Below are positions 8,844 through 18,439 of a stretch of 64,000 nucleotides of DNA, piece by piece (the first letter of the stretch is position 1; every line of letters begins with the position of its first letter). The stretch is from Bifidobacterium sp. ESL0800. GTDB taxonomy: Bacteria; Actinomycetota; Actinomycetes; Actinomycetales; Bifidobacteriaceae. Location: positions 1,612,001 to 1,676,000 of the forward strand of contig NZ_CP113913.1 of assembly GCF_029395355.1 (NCBI RefSeq), given 5' to 3'. The position numbers were made by a program, and so were the translations under genes. The notes beneath the pieces are model-generated. The model was not told where the DNA came from. It did not search any database and worked only from the letters and a program-made list of their open reading frames with translations.

Positions 8844-9613
8844 AACCGCTCCTTCACGTTTCGAGGTTACGTTTGACATACTACCCACAGCATACAGCGA
8901 ACAATCACTGTAGCGTGTGGCACAACATAATAATAAGGACTACCACACTGCACCGAACAACCGCGCTATCACGCTATACCGAAGTGTACCCACATAGAAA
9001 AAGAAGTACAGCAAAGCACCTGGTTAACGTCCCTAAAAACCACAAAGCAATCCGAACTTTGAATCTGCTTTCAGATCTCCCACCCTCAATTCAGCGCATA
9101 TTGTTGAGGCATGAATCGCCGTAAAACGATATTTCATATTGGCTAAATCGCTTATCGACCACCGGTTAAATACTCCATTTAACCGTCCAATACGCCAAGT
9201 ATTCTTTCAGTCTGGGGGAAATACGGCATTTGCATATCAATTGCCACATTCTTACTTACTCGAGAATGGAAGGGAAGAAAATGCGTAAGGGCGCATAAAG
9301 CCCGACCGGTATCGTCGTAGCCACGGCGGTACCGATGACGCAGGTGCTTCAACCCCAGTTGAAAAGGAGCGGCCAATAGCAGATTACTCAATAATCCGAG
9401 TGAAGGGCTACGCGACGTCTGCCGTTGTGCGGCCCTTTTTTAATCTCCGAAAACAGCGCAAAGCGGTTATCGGCACAAGCTCGGAAGCCGAACCTCAGCG
9501 CCGTCTTGCCGGCCTATGACCAAAAACACAATATAATGCTGGTGCTCCAGCATCCGCGCCGTTACAATGGCAACCGAAACGCTCAAAATCAAGAATCCAG
9601 AGAATAAAGCACC
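8844..9613. other. 770-bp spacer between divergent topA and the MATE gene
   Basis: No gene was supported here. One perfect 9-bp stem with a 5-nt loop occurs at 9163-9185 (CGGTTAAAT/ATTTAACCG). A GC-rich stretch at about 9255-9435 ends in GCGGCCCTTTTTT, which could be the end of a small structured RNA or leader upstream of the transporter, but no known riboswitch class was recognised. Confidence 0.4.
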
Positions 9614-11074
9614 GTGACCAAAACGCCAGCGACAAGCAAGAACGATCCGACCTGCCAGAAGGCAGGAGACACGACAGCCGATATCCAAAATACAGGCAAG
9701 GCAGCGCTGCGCGAACCATCGGCAACCGACGCCCCGACCTACGACCGAGACGAACGCAGACGCGTCAACCGACAGATACTGGCGTTGGCCATTCCCACTT
9801 TCGGCCAGCTCATCGCCGACCCGCTTTTCGTCCTGATCGACACGGCCATCGTGGGCCACATCGGCGACACCGCGCTGGCCGGGCTTTCCATCGGCTCGAC
9901 GGTGCTTTTGACCGTAGCCGGGCTGTGCAACTTCCTCGCCTACGGCACCACCTCGCGCGTCGGCCAGCTCATGGGCGCTGGGCGTAAACGCGAGGGGCTT
10001 GAGACCGGCGTCGACGGACTGTGGCTGGCGCTGATCATCGGCGTCGTCATTTCGGCGGCGTTCTTCCTCGGAGCGCGACCCCTGTGCGCGTTGATGGGAG
10101 CGCGCGGCGACGTACTCGACAACGCGACGATTTATCTGCAGGCCGTCATTTTCGGACTGCCCGGCATGTTGCTGGTCTATGCGGCCAACGGCATCTTCCG
10201 AGGGCTCAAGAAAGTACGCATCACGCTGGTCGCCGCCGTTGCGGGCGCAATAGTCAACACCCTGCTCGATTTTCTTTTCGTCTTTGGGTTGGGCCTAGGG
10301 ATCATGGGCTCCGGGCTGGCGACGCTCATCGCGCAATGGTTCATGGGTATCTATCTGGTCATCCCCTCTCTGAAATGGGCGCACGACGCCGGAGCAACAC
10401 TGGCGCCACGCCTCGCCGGCATCACCTCCACCGCCGCCGACGGCCTGCCGCTCTTTATCCGCACGCTGGCCCTGCGCATCTGCCTGGTGGCCACCGTCGT
10501 GCTCGCCACCCACATGGGCACCGAGGTCCTCGCCGGCTACCAGGCCGTCAACTCGAGCTGGAACTTCGTGCTGAACATGCTCGACGCCATCGGCATCTCC
10601 GGCCAGGCGCTCATCGCCACCGAGATCGGCGCAAAGCGCTATGGCCGCGCCCGCGAAATGACGCGGATTTCGGCACGGGCCGGGTTCTACGGCGGCATCG
10701 GCATCGGAATCGCCCTGATCGTCTTCGGTCTGTTCGCCGCCCCGATGTTCAGCCCCAACGCCGCCATCCAACACCTCATCGTCATCGGAACCATCGTCGT
10801 GGCGATTTTCCTGCCCCTCGCCGGCTGGATGTGGGCGCTCGACGGCATCCTGATCGGTGCGGGCGACTACCAATATCTCGCCATCACCTGCTCGATCGTC
10901 ACCGTCGTCTACCTGCCGCTGGTGCTGGTCCTGAACTTCATCGACGGCGCCTACAACCCCAACGCCACCGTGCGCATGGTGCTGCTCTGGGCCGTCTTCA
11001 ACGTCGTCTTCATCGGCGGCCGTTCGCTGTTCAACGGCCTGCGCGCCCGCGGCGACAAGTGGATGAAGCAATAG
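9614..11074 (+). CDS. MATE-family efflux transporter (DinF-like)
   Basis: This 486-residue polytopic membrane protein should export drugs or cationic metabolites using an ion gradient. After a charged N-terminal tail of about 50 residues, the sequence LALAIPTFGQLIADPLFVLIDTAIVGHIG is typical of the first MATE helix of the DinF-like branch, and about 12 hydrophobic helices follow in two homologous halves. The start is GTG at 9614 with only a weak ribosome site, so a somewhat different start is possible. The long hydrophilic N-terminus is longer than in most relatives. The substrate is unknown. Confidence 0.85.
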   Translation: MTKTPATSKNDPTCQKAGDTTADIQNTGKAALREPSATDAPTYDRDERRRVNRQILALAIPTFGQLIADPLFVLIDTAIVGHIGDTALAGLSIGSTVLLTVAGLCNFLAYGTTSRVGQLMGAGRKREGLETGVDGLWLALIIGVVISAAFFLGARPLCALMGARGDVLDNATIYLQAVIFGLPGMLLVYAANGIFRGLKKVRITLVAAVAGAIVNTLLDFLFVFGLGLGIMGSGLATLIAQWFMGIYLVIPSLKWAHDAGATLAPRLAGITSTAADGLPLFIRTLALRICLVATVVLATHMGTEVLAGYQAVNSSWNFVLNMLDAIGISGQALIATEIGAKRYGRAREMTRISARAGFYGGIGIGIALIVFGLFAAPMFSPNAAIQHLIVIGTIVVAIFLPLAGWMWALDGILIGAGDYQYLAITCSIVTVVYLPLVLVLNFIDGAYNPNATVRMVLLWAVFNVVFIGGRSLFNGLRARGDKWMKQ

Positions 11075-11221
11075 AGACTCAGCGAACCTGCACGCCCAAA
11101 CGAGCGCATTTCAAACCAGAACCGTCATTGTCCGCCATTGCGCTTTTCAATACCCCACTTTGGGCGTGCCACGACCACAGGATTCGCTTCCCAATGTCTC
11201 GACCTCCGATAGTATTTGTTA

Positions 11222-11231
11222 GTTAGCTAAC
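11222..11231. promoter_or_regulatory. Palindrome upstream of the MarR gene
   Basis: GTTAGCTAAC is a perfect 10-bp palindrome about 60 bp before the MarR-family start. Its TTAG/CTAA core resembles MarR-type sites, so it may be an autoregulatory operator. It differs from the palindromes before the MFS gene. Confidence 0.4.
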
Positions 11232-11291
11232 GAATTATTTTGCCGAGTTTGTTTTCTTGCATGCGCTCGGCTGTCGAGAAGGTAAGCGAAA

Positions 11292-11765
11292 ATGACCGAT
11301 ACGCCAGATGGGCGTCCGGAGAACTACGGGCGTCTGTTGCAGCAAGCCTCGAGCAGTATGGGGCAGGAACTCGGAAGATTCGCCGCAAGATACGGGCTTA
11401 CGGAAGTGCAAATGGCCGTCATCAACTTCATGAGCTCGCAACCGGGCGGGCAGGTGGCCCAGCACGCCATCGAGGAGGAGTTCCATATCCAGCGCTCCAC
11501 CGTCACCGTAACCCTGCAACGCATGGAGGCACGGGGCCTGCTCACCCGCGAGCAGGCCCCGGACGACGCTCGGCGCAAGACCGTCCGTCTCACTGCCCGC
11601 GCCACGCGTGACGTCGAGGCCATCCACAATTACATCGACCATGAACAACGCGAGTTCGAGCGCCGCTTCTCACCTACACAAATCACGGATTTCAAGGCCG
11701 CACTGGCCTTCTTTGCCCACCAACAAAACGACGACAACGAGATCGAATCAGCGCCTCCTCGCTAA
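11292..11765 (+). CDS. MarR-family transcriptional regulator
   Basis: This 157-residue winged-helix dimeric regulator has the typical order: an N-terminal dimerisation helix, the recognition segment EEEFHIQRSTVTVTLQRMEARG (split here over about residues 62-83), then the wing with DARRKTVRLTARA. Such proteins usually repress efflux genes and are released by phenolic or drug ligands. It sits directly before a DHA2 exporter on the same strand, with three palindromes between them, a common regulator-pump arrangement. The ATG at 11292 has GAAGG upstream. The ligand is unknown. Confidence 0.88.
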   Translation: MTDTPDGRPENYGRLLQQASSSMGQELGRFAARYGLTEVQMAVINFMSSQPGGQVAQHAIEEEFHIQRSTVTVTLQRMEARGLLTREQAPDDARRKTVRLTARATRDVEAIHNYIDHEQREFERRFSPTQITDFKAALAFFAHQQNDDNEIESAPPR

Positions 11766-11865
11766 TCGAATGGGCTTGCCGATATTCAACAGAATGATCA
11801 CTGCCGAATACAACCGAAATCATGCAACTTCATATGTATCCGTCATAAGTTCAATTTTCGGGCAT

Positions 11866-12003
11866 CTTGGTGCACCAAGTAGCCCCATTTTGGAAGAATG
11901 ACCCACATTTCTCCAAAAAACAGGCATCTTGGTGCACCAAGCAGCCCAAAAAATGTAAATTAACGGCTCAATCATCAAAAAACAGCCATCTTGGTGCACC
12001 AAG
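11866..12003. promoter_or_regulatory. Three identical 14-bp palindromic operators, 62 bp apart
   Basis: The perfect palindrome CTTGGTGCACCAAG occurs at 11866-11879, 11928-11941 and 11990-12003, each start exactly 62 bp after the previous one. Flanking bases are partly conserved too (AAAAAACAG before copies 2 and 3, AGCCC after copies 1 and 2). The spacing is close to six helical turns, placing all three sites on one DNA face. They occupy the spacer just before the MFS exporter start and are the probable binding sites of the adjacent MarR regulator or another repressor. Confidence 0.8.
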
Positions 12004-12072
12004 ATCAATGAAATTGGCACTTTAGACGGCATAGACACCAAATATCCGATACATTCAAGAAAGCCACTATCC

Positions 12073-13500
12073 ATGACATCACATACATCAACAACAACAG
12101 CGCCTGCGAACACCGCTCGGTCGCAAGCGCAGCCCTCAAAAATCCCCGGCAAAGTCTTCGGCGCCATCATCGCCGCCGGGCTGCTCTCGTTGAGCGGCGT
12201 AACCGTCGAAACCGCCATGAACGTCACGTTCCCGACGCTCATGAAGGAATTCGGCATCAACACAGAAACCGTGCAGTGGGTGACGACGGCCAACCTCCTG
12301 ACCATCGCCATCGTCGTGCCCCTAAGCGCCATGCTCAAGGCGCGTTTCCGTACCAAGTCGCTCTTCCTCGTGGCGAACCTGTCGTTCCTCGCCGGCCTGA
12401 TCCTCGAAATCGTCACACCGAACTTCGCACTTCTGGTCACCGGCCGCGTCATCCAAGGCATCGGCGCCGGCATCGCACTGCCACTGATGTTCAACATCAT
12501 CCTGGAAACGGTGCCGCCGCAGCGCATCGGCCTGATGATGGGCTTCGGCACGCTGCTGACCGCCGTCGCCCCGGCCATCGGCCCGACCTTCGGTGGCGTC
12601 ATTGTCTCCAACACCAGCTGGCGCGTCATCTTCGCATGCCTCATGCCCGTCGTCATCATCTCACTGATTCTCGGCATCACCTGCATCGAGCAAATCAGCG
12701 AAATCCGCAAGGTCTCCTTCGATATTCCGAGCATCGTCCTCATCGCGCTGACCTTCGGTGGCCTGATCTATGGCTTCAGCTCCATGACCACCAAGCCGAT
12801 TCTGAGCATCCAGGTCGGCGGCGCCATCGTCGTCGGGCTCGTCGCGCTCGTGCTCTTCTGCACCCGTCAGTTGAAGATTACGGCCCCGATCATCGATATC
12901 CGCACCCTGCGCAATCTGCGCTTCTCCGGCTTCGTCATCGCGTTCTTCCTCCAGCAGGTCGTCTCGCTCGGCCTCTCGTTCATTCTGCCGAACTACCTGC
13001 AGCTGGCCGACCATTCCTCCGCACTCGTCGCCGGTCTCACCCTGCTTCCCGGCGCGGTGCTCGGCGCAGCTTTCGCCCCACTTGGCGGGCACATCCTCGA
13101 CATCGTGGGCGCGAAACCGACACTCATCTTCGGCGGCGTAGCGGCCATTGCGGCAATGACATGCTTCTTCACCTTCGGCCATAATCTCACCAGCGTGGCC
13201 GCGGCCGCCATCTATCTGCTTTACATGTTGGGCATCGGCATCAGCTCGGCCAACATCATGACCACCGGTCTCTCGCATCTGAGCGGAAAAGAGCAAAGCA
13301 TGGGCAACGCCATCTTCAACACCGCCCAGCAGTTCGCGGGCGCGGTCGGCACCTCCATCGCCGCCGCCATCCTCGCCGCCGGTCAGGCCGCCACCTCCGA
13401 TATCGCTGCGGGAACGGCGAACGGTGCAGTCATGGCCTTCGGCGTGCTGCTCGTCGCCCTCGTCATCGAGTTCGTTGATATCCTCCGCGCGCTGTTCTAG
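12073..13500 (+). CDS. DHA2-type MFS multidrug exporter
   Basis: This 475-residue proton-coupled exporter of the drug:H+ antiporter-2 family has about 14 predicted helices. The segment VQWVTTANLLTIAIVVPLSA and the motif C-like GTLLTAVAPAIGPTFGGVIV are characteristic. A Ser/Thr-rich N-terminal tail of about 25 residues precedes helix 1. The ATG at 12073 has only a weak GAAAG ribosome site, but it gives the usual family start. The operator array and the upstream MarR gene indicate inducible expression. The substrate is unknown. Confidence 0.88.
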   Translation: MTSHTSTTTAPANTARSQAQPSKIPGKVFGAIIAAGLLSLSGVTVETAMNVTFPTLMKEFGINTETVQWVTTANLLTIAIVVPLSAMLKARFRTKSLFLVANLSFLAGLILEIVTPNFALLVTGRVIQGIGAGIALPLMFNIILETVPPQRIGLMMGFGTLLTAVAPAIGPTFGGVIVSNTSWRVIFACLMPVVIISLILGITCIEQISEIRKVSFDIPSIVLIALTFGGLIYGFSSMTTKPILSIQVGGAIVVGLVALVLFCTRQLKITAPIIDIRTLRNLRFSGFVIAFFLQQVVSLGLSFILPNYLQLADHSSALVAGLTLLPGAVLGAAFAPLGGHILDIVGAKPTLIFGGVAAIAAMTCFFTFGHNLTSVAAAAIYLLYMLGIGISSANIMTTGLSHLSGKEQSMGNAIFNTAQQFAGAVGTSIAAAILAAGQAATSDIAAGTANGAVMAFGVLLVALVIEFVDILRALF

Positions 13501-13732
13501 GCCACGCCGTTCTAGGCTGTGTCTGCGAACAGAGTCGCTTGCGATCGCTCCCGCACATAGCAACAACGGCTATGATGACGCTACATATTCGTCATCACAG
13601 CCGTTTGATATCCGAAGTCAATTCAATATCACGAACCGTCTCGGGATCACGAACCGATTCAACTCAAGCCATCAGCGATTCTTGAAATGTCGGCATTCCG
13701 ATGATTCTGAGATCCGTCGCGACAGGCCGCGC

Positions 13733-14290
13733 TCAGTTTCCGAGCGCATCCTTGATCGCGCCGACAAACGCATCAAGGTCCGCAGGTTTGCGCGACGTGA
13801 TGAGCTTCCAGCCCTCGGCGTCGTCGACGTGAACTTCCTCGTCGACGTACGTGCCACCCGCGTTCTCGAGGTCCGCGGCGATATAGCGGCAGGCGGTCAG
13901 CGTCTTGCCTTTGAGCATGTCGGCGTTGACCAGAAGCCACGCACCATGGCAGACCGAGGCGATCGGCTTGCCCGCGGCCGCAAAGTCCTGCGCGAGCTTC
14001 TGCGCCGCCGGGTCGACACGCAGACGGTCGACGTTGCAGGTGCCACCGGGCACGACGAGCATGTCGAAATCGTCGGCGGAAACCTGAGCATACGTGGTAT
14101 CAGGCTCGACGATTTCGCCGACATACCGGTCGTGCCGCACGGTCTCGATCGGCGCGAGCTCCGAGGCAGCCAACGTCACCTGCGCCCCAGCGGCCCGCAG
14201 ATCGCGCAGCGGCCGGGTCATCTCGGTCTCCTCGATTCCCCAGTTGCGTACGATAATCAGTACTTTCGCGTCGCTCACCGATGTAGCCAT
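13733..14290 (-). CDS. DJ-1/PfpI family protein
   Basis: This 185-residue protein has the flavodoxin-like fold of the PfpI/DJ-1 superfamily. The nucleophile elbow is ASVCHGAWLL, with Cys114 and His115, and the conserved acidic residue lies in GIEETEM near residue 19. VVPGGT is the usual loop. Relatives act as glyoxalases, deglycases or stress chaperones; annotation as intracellular protease is common but often unproven. It is convergent with the MFS gene and appears monocistronic. The ATG at 14290 follows GGAGACGGC. Confidence 0.85.
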   Translation of the reverse strand: MATSVSDAKVLIIVRNWGIEETEMTRPLRDLRAAGAQVTLAASELAPIETVRHDRYVGEIVEPDTTYAQVSADDFDMLVVPGGTCNVDRLRVDPAAQKLAQDFAAAGKPIASVCHGAWLLVNADMLKGKTLTACRYIAADLENAGGTYVDEEVHVDDAEGWKLITSRKPADLDAFVGAIKDALGN

Positions 14291-14399
14291 AATGCCGTCT
14301 CCTTACATTTCGAACATCAACATTCTCATTGTATATAAAGGAACTCTGAACCCGAACCGAATCGGGTGACGGGATTCACTATCTTGCCTACTTTCGCGT

Positions 14400-16742
14400 T
14401 TACTGCCCGCACTTGATGCTGTAAAGCGCCCAATTTTTGGCATAAGGACCGTAAGAGCTGAAATCACGCACCTTGACGAGCGTACCAGCCTTCACATAGC
14501 CGTCGATCAGGTCCTGACGATGGAACGTATCGTACTGCTGGCGGAACGTGAACATCTGCAGACTCGGCGCCTGCGGGCCCATCGCCAGGAAGTATTTCGG
14601 CACCTTGCCGTCGACGGGGCAGGTCGTGGCGGTCAGCTTCGCAGGGTCTCCCGATTCGAACGCCGATTCGGTGGCCGCGAAGATCGCACCGTTCTTTTCA
14701 TGCATCGCGTTGTAGATCGGATAGAGCATATTGGCGTCGAACATCGCCGAGCCGTACATCGAACCGTTGAGCGGATCGGAGATGATCAACGAGGCGTTAC
14801 CGGTCAGTTTGACGGTTTGCTTCAGCACGTCATATTTGGCGCGCGTAAGCTGTTCGTTTTCGGGTTTGCCCGCCAACGTGGTATTGGAAGCCAATGACTG
14901 CCCCAAGACCTGGCGCGGCACATTGCCGAACTGGCAGGAAATCGCGAGCGCCGCCAACACCATGATCGACACCGCCTTCCCGCCGTTGCGTGAAAGCCAG
15001 CCTGCGGAGACCCGACCGGCAGCACGTTGCAAGACCTTCGCGCCCGAACCGGAATCATGCGGGGTATCGGCAGTGCCATCGGTCCCGCTGTCGTCACCTC
15101 CGCACGAGCAGGACACCGCACATGCCGCAAAGACCAACAGCGGGATGACGGCGAACGGAATCATCGTCAGCGGCCGGGTCTCGGCGCGATACCATGCGGC
15201 GGCCACGATATTCGGGAACCATCCGGTCAACGAGGTCGAGCAGACATACACGAGCCCGACCAGCACAAACGCGAGAACCAGCGACACGGCGTCTTTGGCC
15301 ATCATGTGCGCAGGGGCAGTGGATCGCGGAGGGAACCTGTGGCCACGGGAATCAACCGTGTCGGAATCACATCCGGCATCCGTTAAGACATCAGATCCAG
15401 CCAATCCAGCGGCGGACATGTCATCTTTGCCGTTCCCAGATTGGGCAACAACCGATTTTTCGGCATCGCAGAGAGGATTATCGGCTGAAATACCGGCGGA
15501 GACGTTGGCATCTGCCGAACCGTCACCGACCTCTTCACCGTCTGCGCGGCCGTCGAATTTGATAATCACAAGTCTCGATTTGACATAACGCAATACAACA
15601 GCGAGCGCCGCCACCAGTGCGGCCGCGACCACCACGGCCATGAACCATCCGGCGGCACCGCCTACATTGTCGGTGAACAAGACGCGCAAGGCATCCGGCA
15701 CGGTGCGGTTGGGCTTGTAGGTATGGAACCAGCTGGACGGGTCGAAATAGCGGGACGAATGATAGTGCCCGATCATATAGAAGAAGAATGCGACCGCACA
15801 GACCACAACGGCAGCAAACAGGCCGGCAATGGCTTTCCACGGCAGGCGCATGAGCATGAACGGTGCCATCAACAGCAGCCAGGTGAAGGCGATGCGCGGG
15901 TGCGCGAAGATGCAGAGCAGACCGAGCAATACGGTCGCGACCAACCACCGTGAGATACGGTAGCGCTCTGCGATGGCGTCGAAAAGACACAGCGTCGCAT
16001 ACAGCCAGAACGGCAGGAGCGTGGTGGCCAAACCGAACGCGATCAGCGGGCCGGAGACCAGCATCTGGAACGGATGGCTGGCCGAAGCGACCGCGAGCAA
16101 GGGCACAATCAGCATCATCGCGCACGAGAAAGGCCTACAAGAAGCCGAACCGGAATCGACGATCTCATCCCAACCGTCGTCTTCGCTGCCACCGGCGGAA
16201 AGGGTTTCGGCTGCCGTTGCCACACCGCTAGGCGAAGACGAATGACGCAACCCCCGTTTCGTTGATTTCCCTTTACCCTTCACGGGTCTCAAAGCGATGT
16301 GAACGGAAGATTCGAGGCCGCGCCATCCTTCGACGAATCTGCCATCGACCTTTCGCGTGAAATAGCTGGCCCACAGCGACACCCCGGCCGGCCAGACAAG
16401 CCCGGAAGTCACCAGCCAGACGGTGTTGAAGGCAGTGTAGATATTGATTTTGATATGCAGAAGATTGCCGAGTGAAACGAGCGAGGCCGCAAGAATGTGG
16501 AACAACGGCGGGTAGTAAGCGTCGTTCGGCCATAGCCGGGTCGCGGCACCGAGACCTTCACGCAGCAGCTTGCGAATGAAATAGTAATGGGCCGGCGCAT
16601 CGATCTCCTGCAACGGCAGGTTCCACATGTCCCCGGTTTTGGGAAACCATGCCAGGACGATGCCGAATGCAGCCAGCACGCCGGCAACCGAACATATCGG
16701 CAATGCGGCATGGCCCAAGCGTTGTTTCCATTTCGTATTCAT
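14400..16742 (-). CDS. Large polytopic membrane protein (DUF6541-like)
   Basis: This 780-residue membrane protein has an N-terminal hydrophobic helix, an extracytoplasmic segment containing DAPAHYYFIRKLLREG, many more helices, two long hydrophilic Ser/Gly/Asp-rich loops (roughly residues 155-210 and 400-480), and a soluble C-terminal domain ending in NWALYSIKCGQ. The pattern fits actinobacterial DUF6541-type proteins, which resemble GT-C glycosyltransferases and may act on cell-envelope polymers. An acidic residue early in the first loop (QEIDAPAHY) would suit a GT-C catalytic aspartate. The ATG at 16742 is preferred over a GTG at 16808. Function is unproven. Confidence 0.6.
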   Translation of the reverse strand: MNTKWKQRLGHAALPICSVAGVLAAFGIVLAWFPKTGDMWNLPLQEIDAPAHYYFIRKLLREGLGAATRLWPNDAYYPPLFHILAASLVSLGNLLHIKINIYTAFNTVWLVTSGLVWPAGVSLWASYFTRKVDGRFVEGWRGLESSVHIALRPVKGKGKSTKRGLRHSSSPSGVATAAETLSAGGSEDDGWDEIVDSGSASCRPFSCAMMLIVPLLAVASASHPFQMLVSGPLIAFGLATTLLPFWLYATLCLFDAIAERYRISRWLVATVLLGLLCIFAHPRIAFTWLLLMAPFMLMRLPWKAIAGLFAAVVVCAVAFFFYMIGHYHSSRYFDPSSWFHTYKPNRTVPDALRVLFTDNVGGAAGWFMAVVVAAALVAALAVVLRYVKSRLVIIKFDGRADGEEVGDGSADANVSAGISADNPLCDAEKSVVAQSGNGKDDMSAAGLAGSDVLTDAGCDSDTVDSRGHRFPPRSTAPAHMMAKDAVSLVLAFVLVGLVYVCSTSLTGWFPNIVAAAWYRAETRPLTMIPFAVIPLLVFAACAVSCSCGGDDSGTDGTADTPHDSGSGAKVLQRAAGRVSAGWLSRNGGKAVSIMVLAALAISCQFGNVPRQVLGQSLASNTTLAGKPENEQLTRAKYDVLKQTVKLTGNASLIISDPLNGSMYGSAMFDANMLYPIYNAMHEKNGAIFAATESAFESGDPAKLTATTCPVDGKVPKYFLAMGPQAPSLQMFTFRQQYDTFHRQDLIDGYVKAGTLVKVRDFSSYGPYAKNWALYSIKCGQ

Positions 16743-17098
16743 TACCGGCCATCCTACCTGCCGGGCCGAGGTTTTATCCGCAGATGCCCCAACATGTACC
16801 AAAATCACAACAACAGAAAAACAGATGGACCAAATACTTCCTTCCCGGTATCGCGAAGCGAATCAAGTCTTCGTGTCACTTCAAAACGGAAATTCCCAGA
16901 AAACTTTCATCATTTCTCTAGGTTTTGTTCGCTTCATTCAAGTTTCGTCACATATACTGGTGTCTGTTGCCCATGCTGCGGCCTAGCATCGAAAGGGTGC
17001 AAGCCCAAATGGCGGGAAACATGCGGTGTCTGAATGTCACGCTCGGCAGGATAGCTTTCAACGCGGCAAACTACAGGCCTCAAACACAGGAGAAATAG
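16743..17098. other. 356-bp divergent promoter region
   Basis: This spacer separates the large membrane protein from the FtsX-like permease. It contains a small GGGTGCAAGCCC hairpin near 16996-17007 and the permease ribosome site, but no gene and no recognisable riboswitch. Confidence 0.45.
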
Positions 17099-18439
17099 AT
17101 GTTCGTGCTAACCAATGCTTGGTCTTCGGTGATACGTCATACATGGCGCAGCATCATGATGCTCCTTGTCGCCGGAATCATGATATTCGGCGTCGTATTC
17201 GCCTCTGCCGTATCCAGCGCGTCCGGCAAAGCGCATGGCGATGCGTATCAGGCACAGGCGCCTGTCGCCGTTATCCGTCCAAACGCCGCGATGGAGAGCA
17301 CGCTCAAGGGTGACGACGTTGCAAGCGTGAAGAAGTACATGTCCTTCGACGACTACGGTACGTACGCGATGTCGTTGCAACAGATCGGCGTGCAACAGCC
17401 GCAATTCTCCATCGGGATGTCGCTGCCGATGCGCCAGACCGGCTCGATCAAGGCTATACCGGGTCAAAACGACGCAAGCACCAAGAAAACCGGCGGTGAA
17501 ACCACGCTTTACGGATACTTCGACAAAGACGGCGTCACCATCAACCCTTGGGGCGCTTTCAAGGTAACCCAAGGAAAATCCTTGGACTACCAAGCCAAAG
17601 ACGGCAAGAACGTGCTGGTATCCGTTGCCTTCGCCCGCAAGAACAACCTGCATGTAGGCAGCACGTTCAAGCTCGGCAATCCCGAGACAACAGACACCTA
17701 CCAACTCAAAGTGCGTGGCATCTACACGTACACCGACCCCGCGCCGGCCGGGCACGGCAGCGACGCGAAACTGGCCAAGGACAACCGCGACAACGCCATC
17801 TACGCCGAACCGATGGTCCTGACCGCGAACAAACTCTTCAGCGAAAACCCCAAAGGCTGGCTGAACCCACGTTATGACGTCGGATTCAAACTCGAAAACG
17901 TCGACCAATACAAGGCCTTCGCACGAGCGGCCAAATCGATGAAGCTGCCGAAGGGCTATGAAATCAGCTCGCCGACGCTCGACCGCTACAACAACAAGCT
18001 CAAACCGTTGGATTCGCTGAACAACGTGATGGGCAAAGTTCGTATCGGCCTCTACGCAGGCGGCGGCGTCGTTTTGCTGCTGCTCGTAGGGCTCGCGCTG
18101 CGTCGACGCACCGAAGAGATCAGGATGGACATGATCATCGGCGTCACCCGCGCCCGTGTGGGCTGGCAGTTCTCTTTGGAGACCTTGATGCCTATGGTTC
18201 CGGGACTGTTGATCGGCGGGATCGCCGGGGCGCTGTCCGCCAAACCGTTGGGGCGTGCGTTGGCCGGAGGAATCGCCACACCTGCCGTATCCGCGTGCTG
18301 GATGGCCATGTGGTACTCCATCGCCATCGTTGCCGCACTGGCTGTCATCGCCTTCTTCCGGGCTGTTTTCGCTGGCACTTCCCATATCTTCGACGTACGA
18401 GACACCCTGTCTAATAACAACACGGAGGCTCAAGCATGA
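17099..18439 (+). CDS. FtsX/MacB-like ABC permease
   Basis: This 446-residue protein has one N-terminal transmembrane helix (about 20-42), a large extracytoplasmic domain (about 45-315), and three C-terminal helices between 320 and 425, the 1+3 arrangement of FtsX, MacB and LolC/E permeases. These proteins usually work mechanically on substrates outside the membrane rather than import them. AGGAGAAATAG precedes the ATG. Its stop overlaps the next start in ATGA, so the two genes are translationally coupled. Only one permease is present, so a homodimer is likely. The substrate is unknown. Confidence 0.8.
   Translation: MFVLTNAWSSVIRHTWRSIMMLLVAGIMIFGVVFASAVSSASGKAHGDAYQAQAPVAVIRPNAAMESTLKGDDVASVKKYMSFDDYGTYAMSLQQIGVQQPQFSIGMSLPMRQTGSIKAIPGQNDASTKKTGGETTLYGYFDKDGVTINPWGAFKVTQGKSLDYQAKDGKNVLVSVAFARKNNLHVGSTFKLGNPETTDTYQLKVRGIYTYTDPAPAGHGSDAKLAKDNRDNAIYAEPMVLTANKLFSENPKGWLNPRYDVGFKLENVDQYKAFARAAKSMKLPKGYEISSPTLDRYNNKLKPLDSLNNVMGKVRIGLYAGGGVVLLLLVGLALRRRTEEIRMDMIIGVTRARVGWQFSLETLMPMVPGLLIGGIAGALSAKPLGRALAGGIATPAVSACWMAMWYSIAIVAALAVIAFFRAVFAGTSHIFDVRDTLSNNNTEAQA

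Noticed and set aside
6759..8876. Open frame of 705 codons opposite topA
   Set aside because: It is antisense to the well-supported topA and has no family features; GC-rich coding sequence commonly gives such shadow frames.
9179..9391. 70-codon minus-strand frame upstream of topA
   Set aside because: No ribosome site and no protein-like features; left as intergenic.
9255..9435. Possible riboswitch or small RNA before the MATE gene
   Set aside because: I looked for cobalamin, TPP, FMN, guanidine and THF class motifs and found none; only a weak final stem before a T-run is seen. Kept as an unnamed spacer feature only.
11866..12003. CRISPR-like array
   Set aside because: The repeats are 14-bp palindromes with partly conserved 48-bp gaps and no cas genes; operator explanation fits better.
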